32,597 nt of DNA from Psychromarinibacter sediminicola (GTDB lineage Bacteria; Pseudomonadota; Alphaproteobacteria; Rhodobacterales; Rhodobacteraceae), in assembly GCF_029168335.1 (NCBI RefSeq), contig NZ_JARGYC010000055.1, positions 1 to 32,597 on the forward strand, read 5' to 3'. The notes beneath the pieces were generated by a model. That model saw nothing but the letters and a program-made list of their open reading frames with translations. It was not told the origin of the DNA and did no database searches. Shown one piece after another: positions 15,823 to 23,206 of the stretch (its first letter is position 1; each line of letters begins with the position of its first letter). The position numbers were made by a program, and so were the translations under genes.

Positions 15823-16242
15823 TTACCCGCGCTCCAGCTCCTCCAGCGTCAGCGGGCAGCGTTCGCCGCCGTAGAACGCCTCCAGCAGCTCGGCGAATGG
15901 CCCCGCCCCCTCCGCCGCGACCTCGAACAGCGTCGCGCAGGAGCGCAGCTTCAGCGCGTCGACCGAGCCGAGAATCGCCTCCGGCGGCGTGCCCGCATGG
16001 GCAAGCAGCGCCCGCGAGATCTCGTCGAGCCGCGCCCCCAGCACCGGATGCGCCCAGTAATCGCGCGCCTCCGCCAGCCCGGACAGGCCATAGTACCGCG
16101 CCCGCTCCGAGCGGCCCAGGCCGGCCAGCTGCGGAAAGATGTACCACATCCAGTGGCTCTGCTTCCGCCCGGCCTCGATCTCGGTCAGCGCGACCGGATA
16201 GGTCGTTACCTGCGCTTCGACGAACCGGTCGAGATCGCTCAA
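15823..16242 (-). CDS. DUF1810 family protein
   Basis: A 139-residue cytoplasmic protein of the DUF1810 family: LDRFVEAQ at the start, then ALTEIEAGRKQSHWMWYIFPQL, GLGRSERARYYGL, LAEARDYWAHPVLGARL and a final EAFYGGERCPLTLEELE. The conserved SHWMWYIFPQ core identifies the family; its function is unknown. The start appears to be TTG at 16242: the TTG overlaps the gshA stop as TTGA, GAGGAG lies about 8 bases upstream inside gshA, and DUF1810 homology begins immediately after. No ATG near that point fits the homology. It is therefore translationally coupled to gshA. Confidence 0.85.
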   Translation of the reverse strand: MSDLDRFVEAQVTTYPVALTEIEAGRKQSHWMWYIFPQLAGLGRSERARYYGLSGLAEARDYWAHPVLGARLDEISRALLAHAGTPPEAILGSVDALKLRSCATLFEVAAEGAGPFAELLEAFYGGERCPLTLEELERG

Positions 16243-17609
16243 TAGGAGAACTCCTCGTAGATCGGCGACAGGTCGCCGTTCCAGTCGCCGTGATAGCGTT
16301 CCAGCAACTCGTCGGCCGGCACCTTGCCGTTGTCGACGCTGTCCTCCAGCGCATGCAGGAAATGGCGCTCGTCCTGCACCATGCCGCCGAGGCCGGGCTT
16401 GCCGCGCGCGATCAGCCCGTGCCGGGCGATGCCCACGACCTCGCGCGCCAGGTCCTGCATCGTCCGCCCGCCGACCACGGCCTGCAGCCCGTGGACCGAC
16501 GCCTCGACCCGCCACGCCTCGCGCGTTTCGGCGTCCCAGTCCTTCACCAGGTCCCAGGCCGCGTCCAGCGCGCCCTGGTCATAGGTCAGCCCGACCCACA
16601 GCGCCGGCAGCGCGCAGAGCCGCCGCCACGGCCCGCCATCGGCGCCGCGCATCTCGATGAACTTCTTCACCCGCGCCTCGGGGAAGATTGTGGTCAGGTG
16701 GTCGGCCCAGTCCGACATCAGCGGCGTCTCGCCGGGCAGCGCCGGCAGCTCGCCCTTCAGGAAATCCCGGAACGACTGGCCCAGCGCGTCGATGTACCGG
16801 CCGTCGCGGTAGACGAAGTACATCGGCACATCCAGCGCATAGTCGACCCAGCGCTCGAAGCCGAACCCGTCCTCGAAGACGAAGGGGAGCATCCCGGTGC
16901 GGGCCGCGTCCAGGTTGCGCCAAATCCAGGAGCGGTAGGACTTCAGTCCGTTCAGCTTGCCCTCGAAGAACGGCGAGTTGGCGAAAAGCGCGGTGGCGAC
17001 CGGCTGCAGCGCCAGCGCGACGCGCATCTTCTGCACCATGTCGGCCTCGGACCCGAAGTCGAGGTTGACCTGCACGGTGCAGGTGCGCCGCATCATCGTG
17101 GTGCCGGTGGTGCCTACGGTCTGCATGTAGCCGTCCATCAGCTTGTAACGGCCCTTGGGCATCAGCGGCATCTCGTCATGGGTCCATTCCGGCGCCGCCC
17201 CCAGCCCGATAAAGCCGATGCCGATATCGTCGGCCACGGCCTTCACCTCGCGCAGATGCTCGTTCACCTCGTCGCAGGTCTGGTGGATCGTCTCCAGCGG
17301 CGCGCCCGACAGCTCCAGCTGCCCGCCCGGCTCCAGCGAGATGTTGGCGCCGTTCAGCTCCAGCCCGATGATCTTGCCGCCCTCGTCCAGCGGCTGCCAG
17401 CCGAAGCGGTCGCGCAGCCCCTCCAGCATCGCGCGGATCGAGCGCGGGCCGTCATAGGGCAGCGGGCGGTGGGTGTCGCGGCAATAGCCGAACTTCTCGT
17501 GCTCGGTCCCGATGCGCCAATCCTCGGGCGGCTTGCAGCCGGCTTCGAGGTATTCGGCCAGTTGCTCGTGTCGCTCGATGGGGCCGCCGCCCGACTGTGG
17601 AATGGACAT
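16239..17609 (-). CDS. gshA: Glutamate-cysteine ligase (plant/proteobacterial type)
   Basis: A 456-residue ligase for the first step of glutathione synthesis, joining glutamate and cysteine with ATP. It belongs to the class shared by alphaproteobacteria and plants, unrelated in sequence to E. coli GshA. Markers are DWRIGTEHEKFGY near the N-terminus, GANISLEPGGQLELSG, the MPLMPKGRYKLM segment and MMRRTCTVQVNLDF, and near the end SVDNGKVPADELLERY. ATG at 17609 begins MSIPQSGGGP. It is followed by the coupled DUF1810 gene and preceded by a membrane-protein gene 66 bp upstream, in the same direction. Confidence 0.95.
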   Translation of the reverse strand: MSIPQSGGGPIERHEQLAEYLEAGCKPPEDWRIGTEHEKFGYCRDTHRPLPYDGPRSIRAMLEGLRDRFGWQPLDEGGKIIGLELNGANISLEPGGQLELSGAPLETIHQTCDEVNEHLREVKAVADDIGIGFIGLGAAPEWTHDEMPLMPKGRYKLMDGYMQTVGTTGTTMMRRTCTVQVNLDFGSEADMVQKMRVALALQPVATALFANSPFFEGKLNGLKSYRSWIWRNLDAARTGMLPFVFEDGFGFERWVDYALDVPMYFVYRDGRYIDALGQSFRDFLKGELPALPGETPLMSDWADHLTTIFPEARVKKFIEMRGADGGPWRRLCALPALWVGLTYDQGALDAAWDLVKDWDAETREAWRVEASVHGLQAVVGGRTMQDLAREVVGIARHGLIARGKPGLGGMVQDERHFLHALEDSVDNGKVPADELLERYHGDWNGDLSPIYEEFSY

Positions 17610-17675
17610 CGCCGCGCGCCTCTTCGTCTGCCCCGCTCCGGTTGCCGGGCAAACAAAGCGGTTTTCAGGGCGAAG

Positions 17676-18191
17676 TCAATGCAGCCGGCGCTGCCCCGCG
17701 TGCCAGATCCGGACCCGCTTGTCCGGGTTGCTGCGCAGCTGGCTGAGCATGTTCTCGGTCTCGATGCCGTCCAGCGCGGAGAACACGTCGAACAGCGCCT
17801 CGGCGTTCTCGGCATGGGTGGGAATATCCACCGTCAGCCCGTGCAGGTCGGTCAGCGACCAGACCGCGTAGGGCTTGGCCGCCGGGTCGAGCACCACCGA
17901 GGTCAGCGCGTCGATCGAGATCGAGCCGCCGTCATGCGGGCCGTAATAGGTGACCTGCCGCTCGTCGATATGCACCACGCCCGGCCCGCCCGCGCCGACG
18001 CGGAAGCGCGTGCGCTGAAACCCCGCGAAGGTGATCAGCGCGCCGACGATCGCAAGGCAGGTGCCCACGATCGCGAGAACGCCGTTCTGCGAGACCGCCC
18101 AGTACATGCCGCAGCAGGCGACGAAGGCGCCGACAAGCACCTCGCGCCAGCGCCAGATCCTCTGTTGCAGTTCCGGTCGGATGAAGCTCAT
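17676..18191 (-). CDS. Two-helix membrane protein of unknown function
   Basis: The product is 171 residues with a short cytoplasmic start (MSFIRPELQQRIWRW) and two membrane helices, about 20-38 (EVLVGAFVACCGMYWAV) and about 42-60 (VLAIVGTCLAIVGALITFAGF). A soluble C-terminal region follows with VHIDERQVTYYGPHDGGSISIDALTSVVL, resembling a small PH-like beta domain, and HAENAEALFDVFSALDG near the end. No named family was recognised. GAGGG lies 7 bases before ATG 18191. The gene sits between rsmE and gshA, all on the minus strand, so co-transcription is likely. Confidence 0.75.
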   Translation of the reverse strand: MSFIRPELQQRIWRWREVLVGAFVACCGMYWAVSQNGVLAIVGTCLAIVGALITFAGFQRTRFRVGAGGPGVVHIDERQVTYYGPHDGGSISIDALTSVVLDPAAKPYAVWSLTDLHGLTVDIPTHAENAEALFDVFSALDGIETENMLSQLRSNPDKRVRIWHAGQRRLH

Positions 18192-18348
18192 CGAGAGGCC
18201 CTCTTTCGTCTGTCGCGGATGCGGGGAGCCTATCCGGGGGTTCGGGGCGAAGATATGGCAGCCGCTTGCTGCTTCGATGCAGCTTTGCGCGTCCCGGCGA
18301 CAATAGCGCAGCCGGGCGCAGCTTGTCAGCCCTCGCACGACAAATGCC

Positions 18349-19056
18349 TCACCAGTCGCCCAGCGCCGCCTGCCACAGGGTCAGCGCCGCGACCGCCGCC
18401 GTGTCGGCGCGCAGGATTCGCGGCCCCAGGCTGATCGTCCGGACAAAGGGCAATGCGGCGAGCCGTGCGCGCTCGGCCTCGCTGAAGCCGCCTTCGGGCC
18501 CGATCAAGATGGCCGCCTTGCCCCGCGGCCCCTGCAGCGGGTCGGCCGCGCCCACCTGCGCCTCGTCGCAGAAGATCAGCCTGCGGTCCGCCGGCCAGTC
18601 GTCGAGCACGGTGCCTAGTTTCTCCAGCTCCGCCACCTCGGGCACGTAGGTTCCGCCGCACTGCTCGGCCGCCTCCACCGCGTGCGCCTGCAGCCGGTCG
18701 CGGCGGATGCGCTCGGAATTCGTAAAGTCGGTCTGCACCGGCAGGATCCGTGCCGCGCCCAGCTCCGCCGCCTTCTCGACGATGAAGTCGGTGCGCGCCT
18801 TCTTGATCGGCGCGAACAACAGCCAGAGATCGGGCGGCATCTGCAAGGGCTTCGTCCGCGCGCCGACCGCAAGCTCGCCGTCCTTCTTTCCGGCGCGCGC
18901 CACGGTGGCGGCGAACTCCCCGTCGCGGCCGTTGAACAGCGCGAGCGCGTCGCCCGCCTTCAGCCGCATCACGCCGAACAGGTAATGCGCCTGATCCCGC
19001 GTCAGCGAGACCGGTTGTTCCGGGACCAGCGGTTGATCTACATAGAGCCTGACCAT
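18349..19056 (-). CDS. rsmE: 16S rRNA (uracil-1498-N3)-methyltransferase RsmE
   Basis: About 235 residues of the SPOUT methyltransferase family, which methylates U1498 of 16S rRNA using S-adenosylmethionine. The N-terminal PUA-like domain begins VRLYVDQPL, with DQAHYLFGVMRL following. The knot signatures are LIGPEGGFSEAER and SLGPRILRADTAAVAAL near the C-terminus. The start is uncertain: ATG 19056 fits the usual beginning of the family but lacks a Shine-Dalgarno sequence; GTG 19074 would add six residues. Either way its start lies only 3-21 bp from the divergent ubiA start. Confidence 0.9.
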   Translation of the reverse strand: MVRLYVDQPLVPEQPVSLTRDQAHYLFGVMRLKAGDALALFNGRDGEFAATVARAGKKDGELAVGARTKPLQMPPDLWLLFAPIKKARTDFIVEKAAELGAARILPVQTDFTNSERIRRDRLQAHAVEAAEQCGGTYVPEVAELEKLGTVLDDWPADRRLIFCDEAQVGAADPLQGPRGKAAILIGPEGGFSEAERARLAALPFVRTISLGPRILRADTAAVAALTLWQAALGDW

Positions 19057-19077
19057 GCGAGGAAGGATAGGCACGCC

Positions 19078-20037
19078 ATGGCCGATGCACCAGAGTCCAC
19101 CGGAACCGTCTCCGACGCCGTCCGCGGCAACTGGGTCGACCGGCTGGCCCCGCCATGGTCGCGGCCCTACCTGCGCCTGTCGCGCGCCGACCGGCCGATC
19201 GGCACCTGGCTACTGCTTCTGCCCTGCTGGTGGTCGGCGCTGCTGGCGGGCGTCGCCACCGGCGGGCCGTCGTGGTGGCTGGCCTGGGTGATGGCCGGGT
19301 GCGGCATCGGCGCCTGGCTGATGCGCGGCGCCGGCTGCACCTGGAACGACATCACCGACCGCAACTTCGACGGCCGCGTCGCGCGCACCGCCTCCCGCCC
19401 GATCCCTTCGGGCCAGGTCTCCGTGACCCAGGCGGCGGCGTGGATGTGCCTCCAGGCGGTGCTCGCCCTCGGCATTCTCCTGACCTTTCCGCCGCTGGCC
19501 ATCGCCATGGGAATCGGCTCGCTCGCGCTGGTCTGCATCTACCCGTTCGCCAAGCGCTTCACCTGGTGGCCGCAGATCTTCCTGGGCCTCGCCTTCAACT
19601 GGGGCGCGCTTTTGGGCTGGGTCGCGGTGACCGGCAGCTTCCACCCCGCGCTGCTGCTGCTCTATCTCGGCGGCATCTGCTGGACGATCTTCTACGACAC
19701 GATCTATGCCCATCAGGACAAGGAGGACGACGCGCTGATCGGCGTGAAGTCCACCGCCCGCCTGTTCGGCGCCAACACCGCGCGCTACCTGCAATACTTC
19801 ATCATCGGCACGTTGACGCTGCTGGCCGTCGCGGTGATCTGGGCGCTGGTGCCGCAGACCAACATCCTGGCACTGGTCGTCGCGATCTGCGGCGTCTGGG
19901 CGATGGGCTGGCACATGGCCTGGCAGCTCCGGCAGCTCGACATCGACGACGGCGACACTTGCCTGCGGCTGTTCCGCTCCAACCGCGACGCGGGGCTGAT
20001 CCCTGGGCTGTTTCTCGCCGTGGCGCTGCTGGTATGA
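19078..20037 (+). CDS. ubiA: 4-hydroxybenzoate polyprenyltransferase UbiA
   Basis: A 319-residue polytopic membrane prenyltransferase of ubiquinone synthesis, joining a polyprenyl diphosphate to 4-hydroxybenzoate. The first Asp-rich motif is N90-D91-x-x-D94-x-x-x-D98, followed by the ARTASRPIPSG loop. The second is DTIYAHQDKEDD, followed by GVKSTARLFG. About eight hydrophobic segments are visible. ATG at 19078 has AAGGA about 10 bases upstream. It is head-to-head with rsmE, with almost no spacer, so its promoter must lie inside the rsmE coding region. The OmpA-family gene starts 69 bp after its stop. Confidence 0.94.
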   Translation: MADAPESTGTVSDAVRGNWVDRLAPPWSRPYLRLSRADRPIGTWLLLLPCWWSALLAGVATGGPSWWLAWVMAGCGIGAWLMRGAGCTWNDITDRNFDGRVARTASRPIPSGQVSVTQAAAWMCLQAVLALGILLTFPPLAIAMGIGSLALVCIYPFAKRFTWWPQIFLGLAFNWGALLGWVAVTGSFHPALLLLYLGGICWTIFYDTIYAHQDKEDDALIGVKSTARLFGANTARYLQYFIIGTLTLLAVAVIWALVPQTNILALVVAICGVWAMGWHMAWQLRQLDIDDGDTCLRLFRSNRDAGLIPGLFLAVALLV

Positions 20038-20106
20038 TTGCGACTTTCCGCGCAACCGCCTAAGACACCCGGCAGACCCACTTCGCGGACCCGTACGACT
20101 CTGTCC

Positions 20107-22029
20107 ATGCGCAATTTTTCCCTGATCGCCAGCTTTGCCGCCTTCGCGCTCGCCGCGCTGGGCGCGGTCGGCGCGGCCACCTTCATGGTGGACCGGATCG
20201 AGCACGGATCGGAACGCGCCGTGGAATCGCTGTTCCTGCAGCATCGGCTCGACTGGGCCTCGGTCGAGATGGACGGCCTGCAGGTCCGCCTGACCGGCAC
20301 CGCGCCGGACGAGGCCACGCGGTTCGAGGCGCTGACGCTGGCCGGCGAGGTGGTGGACGCCACCCATGTGATCGACGCGATGGAGGTGGTGCCGCCGAAG
20401 CCCGTGGAGCCGCCCGACTTCTCCATCGAGATGCTGCGCAACGACGAGGGCATCTCGCTGATCGGCCTGGTGCCGAAGGCGCTCGACCGGCGTGAAATGA
20501 CCGAGCTTCTGCAGAACATCGCCGGTCCCGGCGAGGTCACCGACCTTCTGGAGAGCGCCGACTACCCGGTGCCGGACGGCTGGGCGCCGGCGCTGAACTT
20601 CGCGCTGGACGCGCTGGCCGACCTGCCCCGGTCGAAGATCTCGGTGGCCCCGCACGAGGTGCGGGTGACGGCCATCTCCGACAGCGCCGAGCAGAAGCGC
20701 GACTGGGAGGCCGCGATGCGGCAGGCGGTGCCCGACGGCGTCGAGGTGTCGCTCGACATCAGCGCGCCGCGCCCCGTCATCACCCCGTTCACCCTGCGGT
20801 TCCTCCTGGACGAGGAAGGCGGCCGGTTCGACGCCTGCTCGGCCCATACCGAAGACGGCCGCGCCCGCATCCTCGCCGCTGCCGCCGAAGCCGGGCTTCA
20901 GGGCCAGACGGAGTGCCGGCTGGGCCTGGGCGTGCCCTCGCCGCGCTGGCCCGACGCGGTCACCGACTCGATCCGCGCGCTGTCGCGGCTGGGCGGCGGC
21001 ACGCTGACCGTCTCGGATGCCGACGTCACGCTGGTGGCGCCCGAGGGCACGGCGCAGCGGCGGTTCGACACGGTCGTCGGTGAATTGGAGGCGGCGCTGC
21101 CCGACGTCTTCTCGCTGCACGCGGTCCGGCCGGAACCGCCCGCCGAGGACACCGCCGACGGCGACGACCCCGAAGGCCCGCCGGAATTCATCGCCACCCT
21201 GTCGCCCGAGGGCCTTCTGCAACTGCGCGGCCGCGTCTCCGACGAGCGGCTGCGCGCCGCCGTCGAGGGTTTCGCGCTGGCCCGCTTCTCCTCGGCCGAG
21301 GTCAGCGCGGCGATGCGCGTGACCGAAGGTCTGCCGGCCGGCTGGCCCGGCCGCGTCTTCGCCGGGCTGCAGTCGCTGTCGAAGCTGTCGAACGGCGCGC
21401 TGGTGGTCCAGCCCGACCTCGTCGAGATCCGCGGCGACACCGGCCTGCCCGACGCCAAGGCGGAAATCGCGCGCATCCTCGGCGAACAGCTGGGCGCCGC
21501 CGGCAACTTCACCATCGACGTCACCTATCACGAGGCCGAGACGGCGCCCGAAGAGGAGGCCCCCACGGCCGAGGAATGCGTCGCCGCGATCAACGCCATC
21601 CTGTCGGTGCGCCAGATCACCTTCGACCCGGGCTCGGCCGATATCGAGGGCGCCGCGCGCATCTCGGTCGACCGCATCGCCGAGGTGATGGAGGACTGCA
21701 CCGACGTGCCGATGGAGATCGGCGGCCACACCGACAGCCAGGGACGCGAACAGATGAACCTGGGCCTGTCGCAGCGCCGCGCCGAGGCGGTGCTGGAGGC
21801 GCTGATGGCGCGGCGGGTTCTGGTGGCCAACCTGTCGGCCAAGGGCTATGGAGAAGCCCAGCCCATCGCCGACAACGACACCGCGGAGGGCCGCGAGGCC
21901 AACCGCCGGATCGAGTTCACCCTGATCGAGCCGGAGGCGGAGGAAGACGGCGACGGCGAAGGCGAAGGCAACGGGGACGAAGCGCCCGAGGGCGACGGCG
22001 CGGACAGCGAGGCGGAGACCGACGAATGA
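20107..22029 (+). CDS. OmpA-family envelope protein with BON-like repeats
   Basis: The 640-residue protein begins with a signal-anchor or signal peptide (hydrophobic to about residue 28). A series of BON-like modules follows, for example WASVEMDGLQVRLTGTAPDE, ISLIGLVPKALDRREMTELL and later LLQLRGRVSDERLRAAVEGF. The C-terminal OmpA domain starts around ITFDPGSADIEGA and has the peptidoglycan-binding signature GGHTDSQGREQMNLGLSQRRA and NRRIEFTL. The last ~35 residues are a Glu/Asp/Gly-rich acidic tail beyond the domain, unusual for the family. It probably links membrane and peptidoglycan. No strong Shine-Dalgarno sequence precedes ATG 20107. Its stop overlaps the next gene as ATGA. Confidence 0.85.
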   Translation: MRNFSLIASFAAFALAALGAVGAATFMVDRIEHGSERAVESLFLQHRLDWASVEMDGLQVRLTGTAPDEATRFEALTLAGEVVDATHVIDAMEVVPPKPVEPPDFSIEMLRNDEGISLIGLVPKALDRREMTELLQNIAGPGEVTDLLESADYPVPDGWAPALNFALDALADLPRSKISVAPHEVRVTAISDSAEQKRDWEAAMRQAVPDGVEVSLDISAPRPVITPFTLRFLLDEEGGRFDACSAHTEDGRARILAAAAEAGLQGQTECRLGLGVPSPRWPDAVTDSIRALSRLGGGTLTVSDADVTLVAPEGTAQRRFDTVVGELEAALPDVFSLHAVRPEPPAEDTADGDDPEGPPEFIATLSPEGLLQLRGRVSDERLRAAVEGFALARFSSAEVSAAMRVTEGLPAGWPGRVFAGLQSLSKLSNGALVVQPDLVEIRGDTGLPDAKAEIARILGEQLGAAGNFTIDVTYHEAETAPEEEAPTAEECVAAINAILSVRQITFDPGSADIEGAARISVDRIAEVMEDCTDVPMEIGGHTDSQGREQMNLGLSQRRAEAVLEALMARRVLVANLSAKGYGEAQPIADNDTAEGREANRRIEFTLIEPEAEEDGDGEGEGNGDEAPEGDGADSEAETDE

Positions 22030-22397
22030 ACCGGCTGGAATTCATCGCGATCACGGCGATCGTCCTGTTCGTGGCCTTCGCGCTGGGCTGGTTCGCCCAC
22101 TGGCTGATCCACCGCTTCAGCCGGGTCAAGGGCTCGGAGATGAGCGAGCTCGACAAGCTGGCGCAGCAGCTGCACGAGGCCGAGGACCAGCGCGACCAGG
22201 CCGTGGCCTACTACCAGCAGCGCGAAAACGACCTCACCGGCACGCTGCACCAGACCGAGGCGGAGCTGTCGGCCGCCATGGAGGCGCTGCGCGACACCCG
22301 GCAGGAGGCCGAGGAACTGCGCGCCTATATCGAGAAGGTCAACCAGTCCGACGCCCCGGCGCCCGCCGAATCCGCGCCGGTCTTCACCCGCCGCTGA
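22026..22397 (+). CDS. Membrane-anchored coiled-coil protein
   Basis: A 123-residue protein with one N-terminal membrane helix (about 5-30, FIAITAIVLFVAFALGWFAHWLIH). A predicted cytoplasmic coiled coil follows from about 38 to 102, with heptad-like LDKLAQQLHEAEDQRDQA and LHQTEAELSAAMEALRDTRQEAEELR. The end is short and Pro/Ala-rich. No named family was recognised. It overlaps the OmpA-family gene by ATGA, so the two are translationally coupled and probably act together at the envelope. It ends just before the large hairpin at 22417. Confidence 0.8.
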   Translation: MNRLEFIAITAIVLFVAFALGWFAHWLIHRFSRVKGSEMSELDKLAQQLHEAEDQRDQAVAYYQQRENDLTGTLHQTEAELSAAMEALRDTRQEAEELRAYIEKVNQSDAPAPAESAPVFTRR

Positions 22398-22416
22398 GCC
22401 GCCGTCACCTGCACCA

Positions 22417-22469
22417 CCGCGCTTTTCCGGGCGCGGGGTGGGTGGGCGGGCGCGCCCGGAAAAGCGCGG
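22417..22469. terminator. Perfect 19-bp hairpin with a G-quadruplex motif as its loop, between convergent genes
   Basis: The arms 22417-22435 and 22451-22469 are exact reverse complements over 19 bp (CCGCGCTTTTCCGGGCGCG and its complement). The 15-base loop, 22436-22450, is exactly GGGTGGGTGGGCGGG, four G-triplets joined by single bases, the pattern of a very stable parallel G-quadruplex. It lies between the coiled-coil protein stop (22397) and the SDR stop (22475). There is no T-run, though each arm contains TTTT or AAAA. A bidirectional terminator or pause element is the likely role. Confidence 0.7.
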
Positions 22470-22474
22470 CCCTG

Positions 22475-23206
22475 TCAGCCGCGCCCGATAAAGGGCATCT
22501 CGCGCGCCATCACCGTCATGAACTGCACGTTCGCGTCCAGCGGCCGGGTCGCCATGAAATGGACCGCCTCGGTCACGTTCGACACGTCCATCGAGGCGTC
22601 CGGCACCTCGCCCGCCGCCCGCGCCCGCTCGTGCTGTGCCTCGACCATCGGGGTGCGCGCGTTGCCGATGTCGATCTGCCCGCAGCCGATGTCCAGCTCG
22701 CGCCCGTCCAGGCTCAGCGCCTTGGTCAGCCCGGTGATCGCGTGTTTCGTCGTGGTGTAGGCCACCGATTTCGGCCGCGGCACATGCGCCGAGATCGACC
22801 CGTTGTTGATGATCCGCCCGCCGCGCGGATCCTGCCGCCGCATCTGCCCGAAGGCCGCCCGCGCCATCAGGAACATGCCGTGCAGGTTCACGCTGACCAC
22901 CTTGTCCCAGGTCTCCAGCGACAATTCGTCGATATACTCCGCCGCCCCGAACATGCCGGCATTGTTGAACAGCACGTCCAGCCGCCCGGCGCTGGAGACG
23001 AAGCGCGACACCGCCGCCTCCACCGCCGCCGGGTCCGACACGTCGGCGGCCAGCGGCACCATATGGTCGTGCGCCATCGCCATCTCGTCCAGCACATCGG
23101 CCCGCCGCGCCACCGCGCCCACGACCCAGCCCTTCTCGGCGAACAGCTCCGCCGTGGCCCGCCCGATCCCGGAGGTCGCCCCGGTGATGATGATCGTCCC
23201 GCTCAT
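22475..23206 (-). CDS. Short-chain dehydrogenase/reductase
   Basis: A 243-residue classical SDR. The cofactor motif TGATSGIG is at 8-15, the structural NNAG motif follows VLF at about 86-90, and the catalytic residues are the Ser in NNGSISAHV and Y-x-x-x-K in AYTTTKHA. An arginine pair after strand 2 (VARRADVL) favours NADPH. Substrate unknown. ATG at 23206 overlaps the stop of the upstream helicase gene as ATGA, so it is translationally coupled to a DNA helicase, a pairing without an obvious functional link. Its stop is 5 bp from the G-quadruplex hairpin. Confidence 0.92.
   Translation of the reverse strand: MSGTIIITGATSGIGRATAELFAEKGWVVGAVARRADVLDEMAMAHDHMVPLAADVSDPAAVEAAVSRFVSSAGRLDVLFNNAGMFGAAEYIDELSLETWDKVVSVNLHGMFLMARAAFGQMRRQDPRGGRIINNGSISAHVPRPKSVAYTTTKHAITGLTKALSLDGRELDIGCGQIDIGNARTPMVEAQHERARAAGEVPDASMDVSNVTEAVHFMATRPLDANVQFMTVMAREMPFIGRG

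Noticed and set aside
19210-21729. Long minus-strand open frame opposite ubiA and the OmpA-family gene
   Set aside because: Antisense shadow with Gly/Arg/Gln/Asp-rich sequence; the plus-strand genes have clear families.
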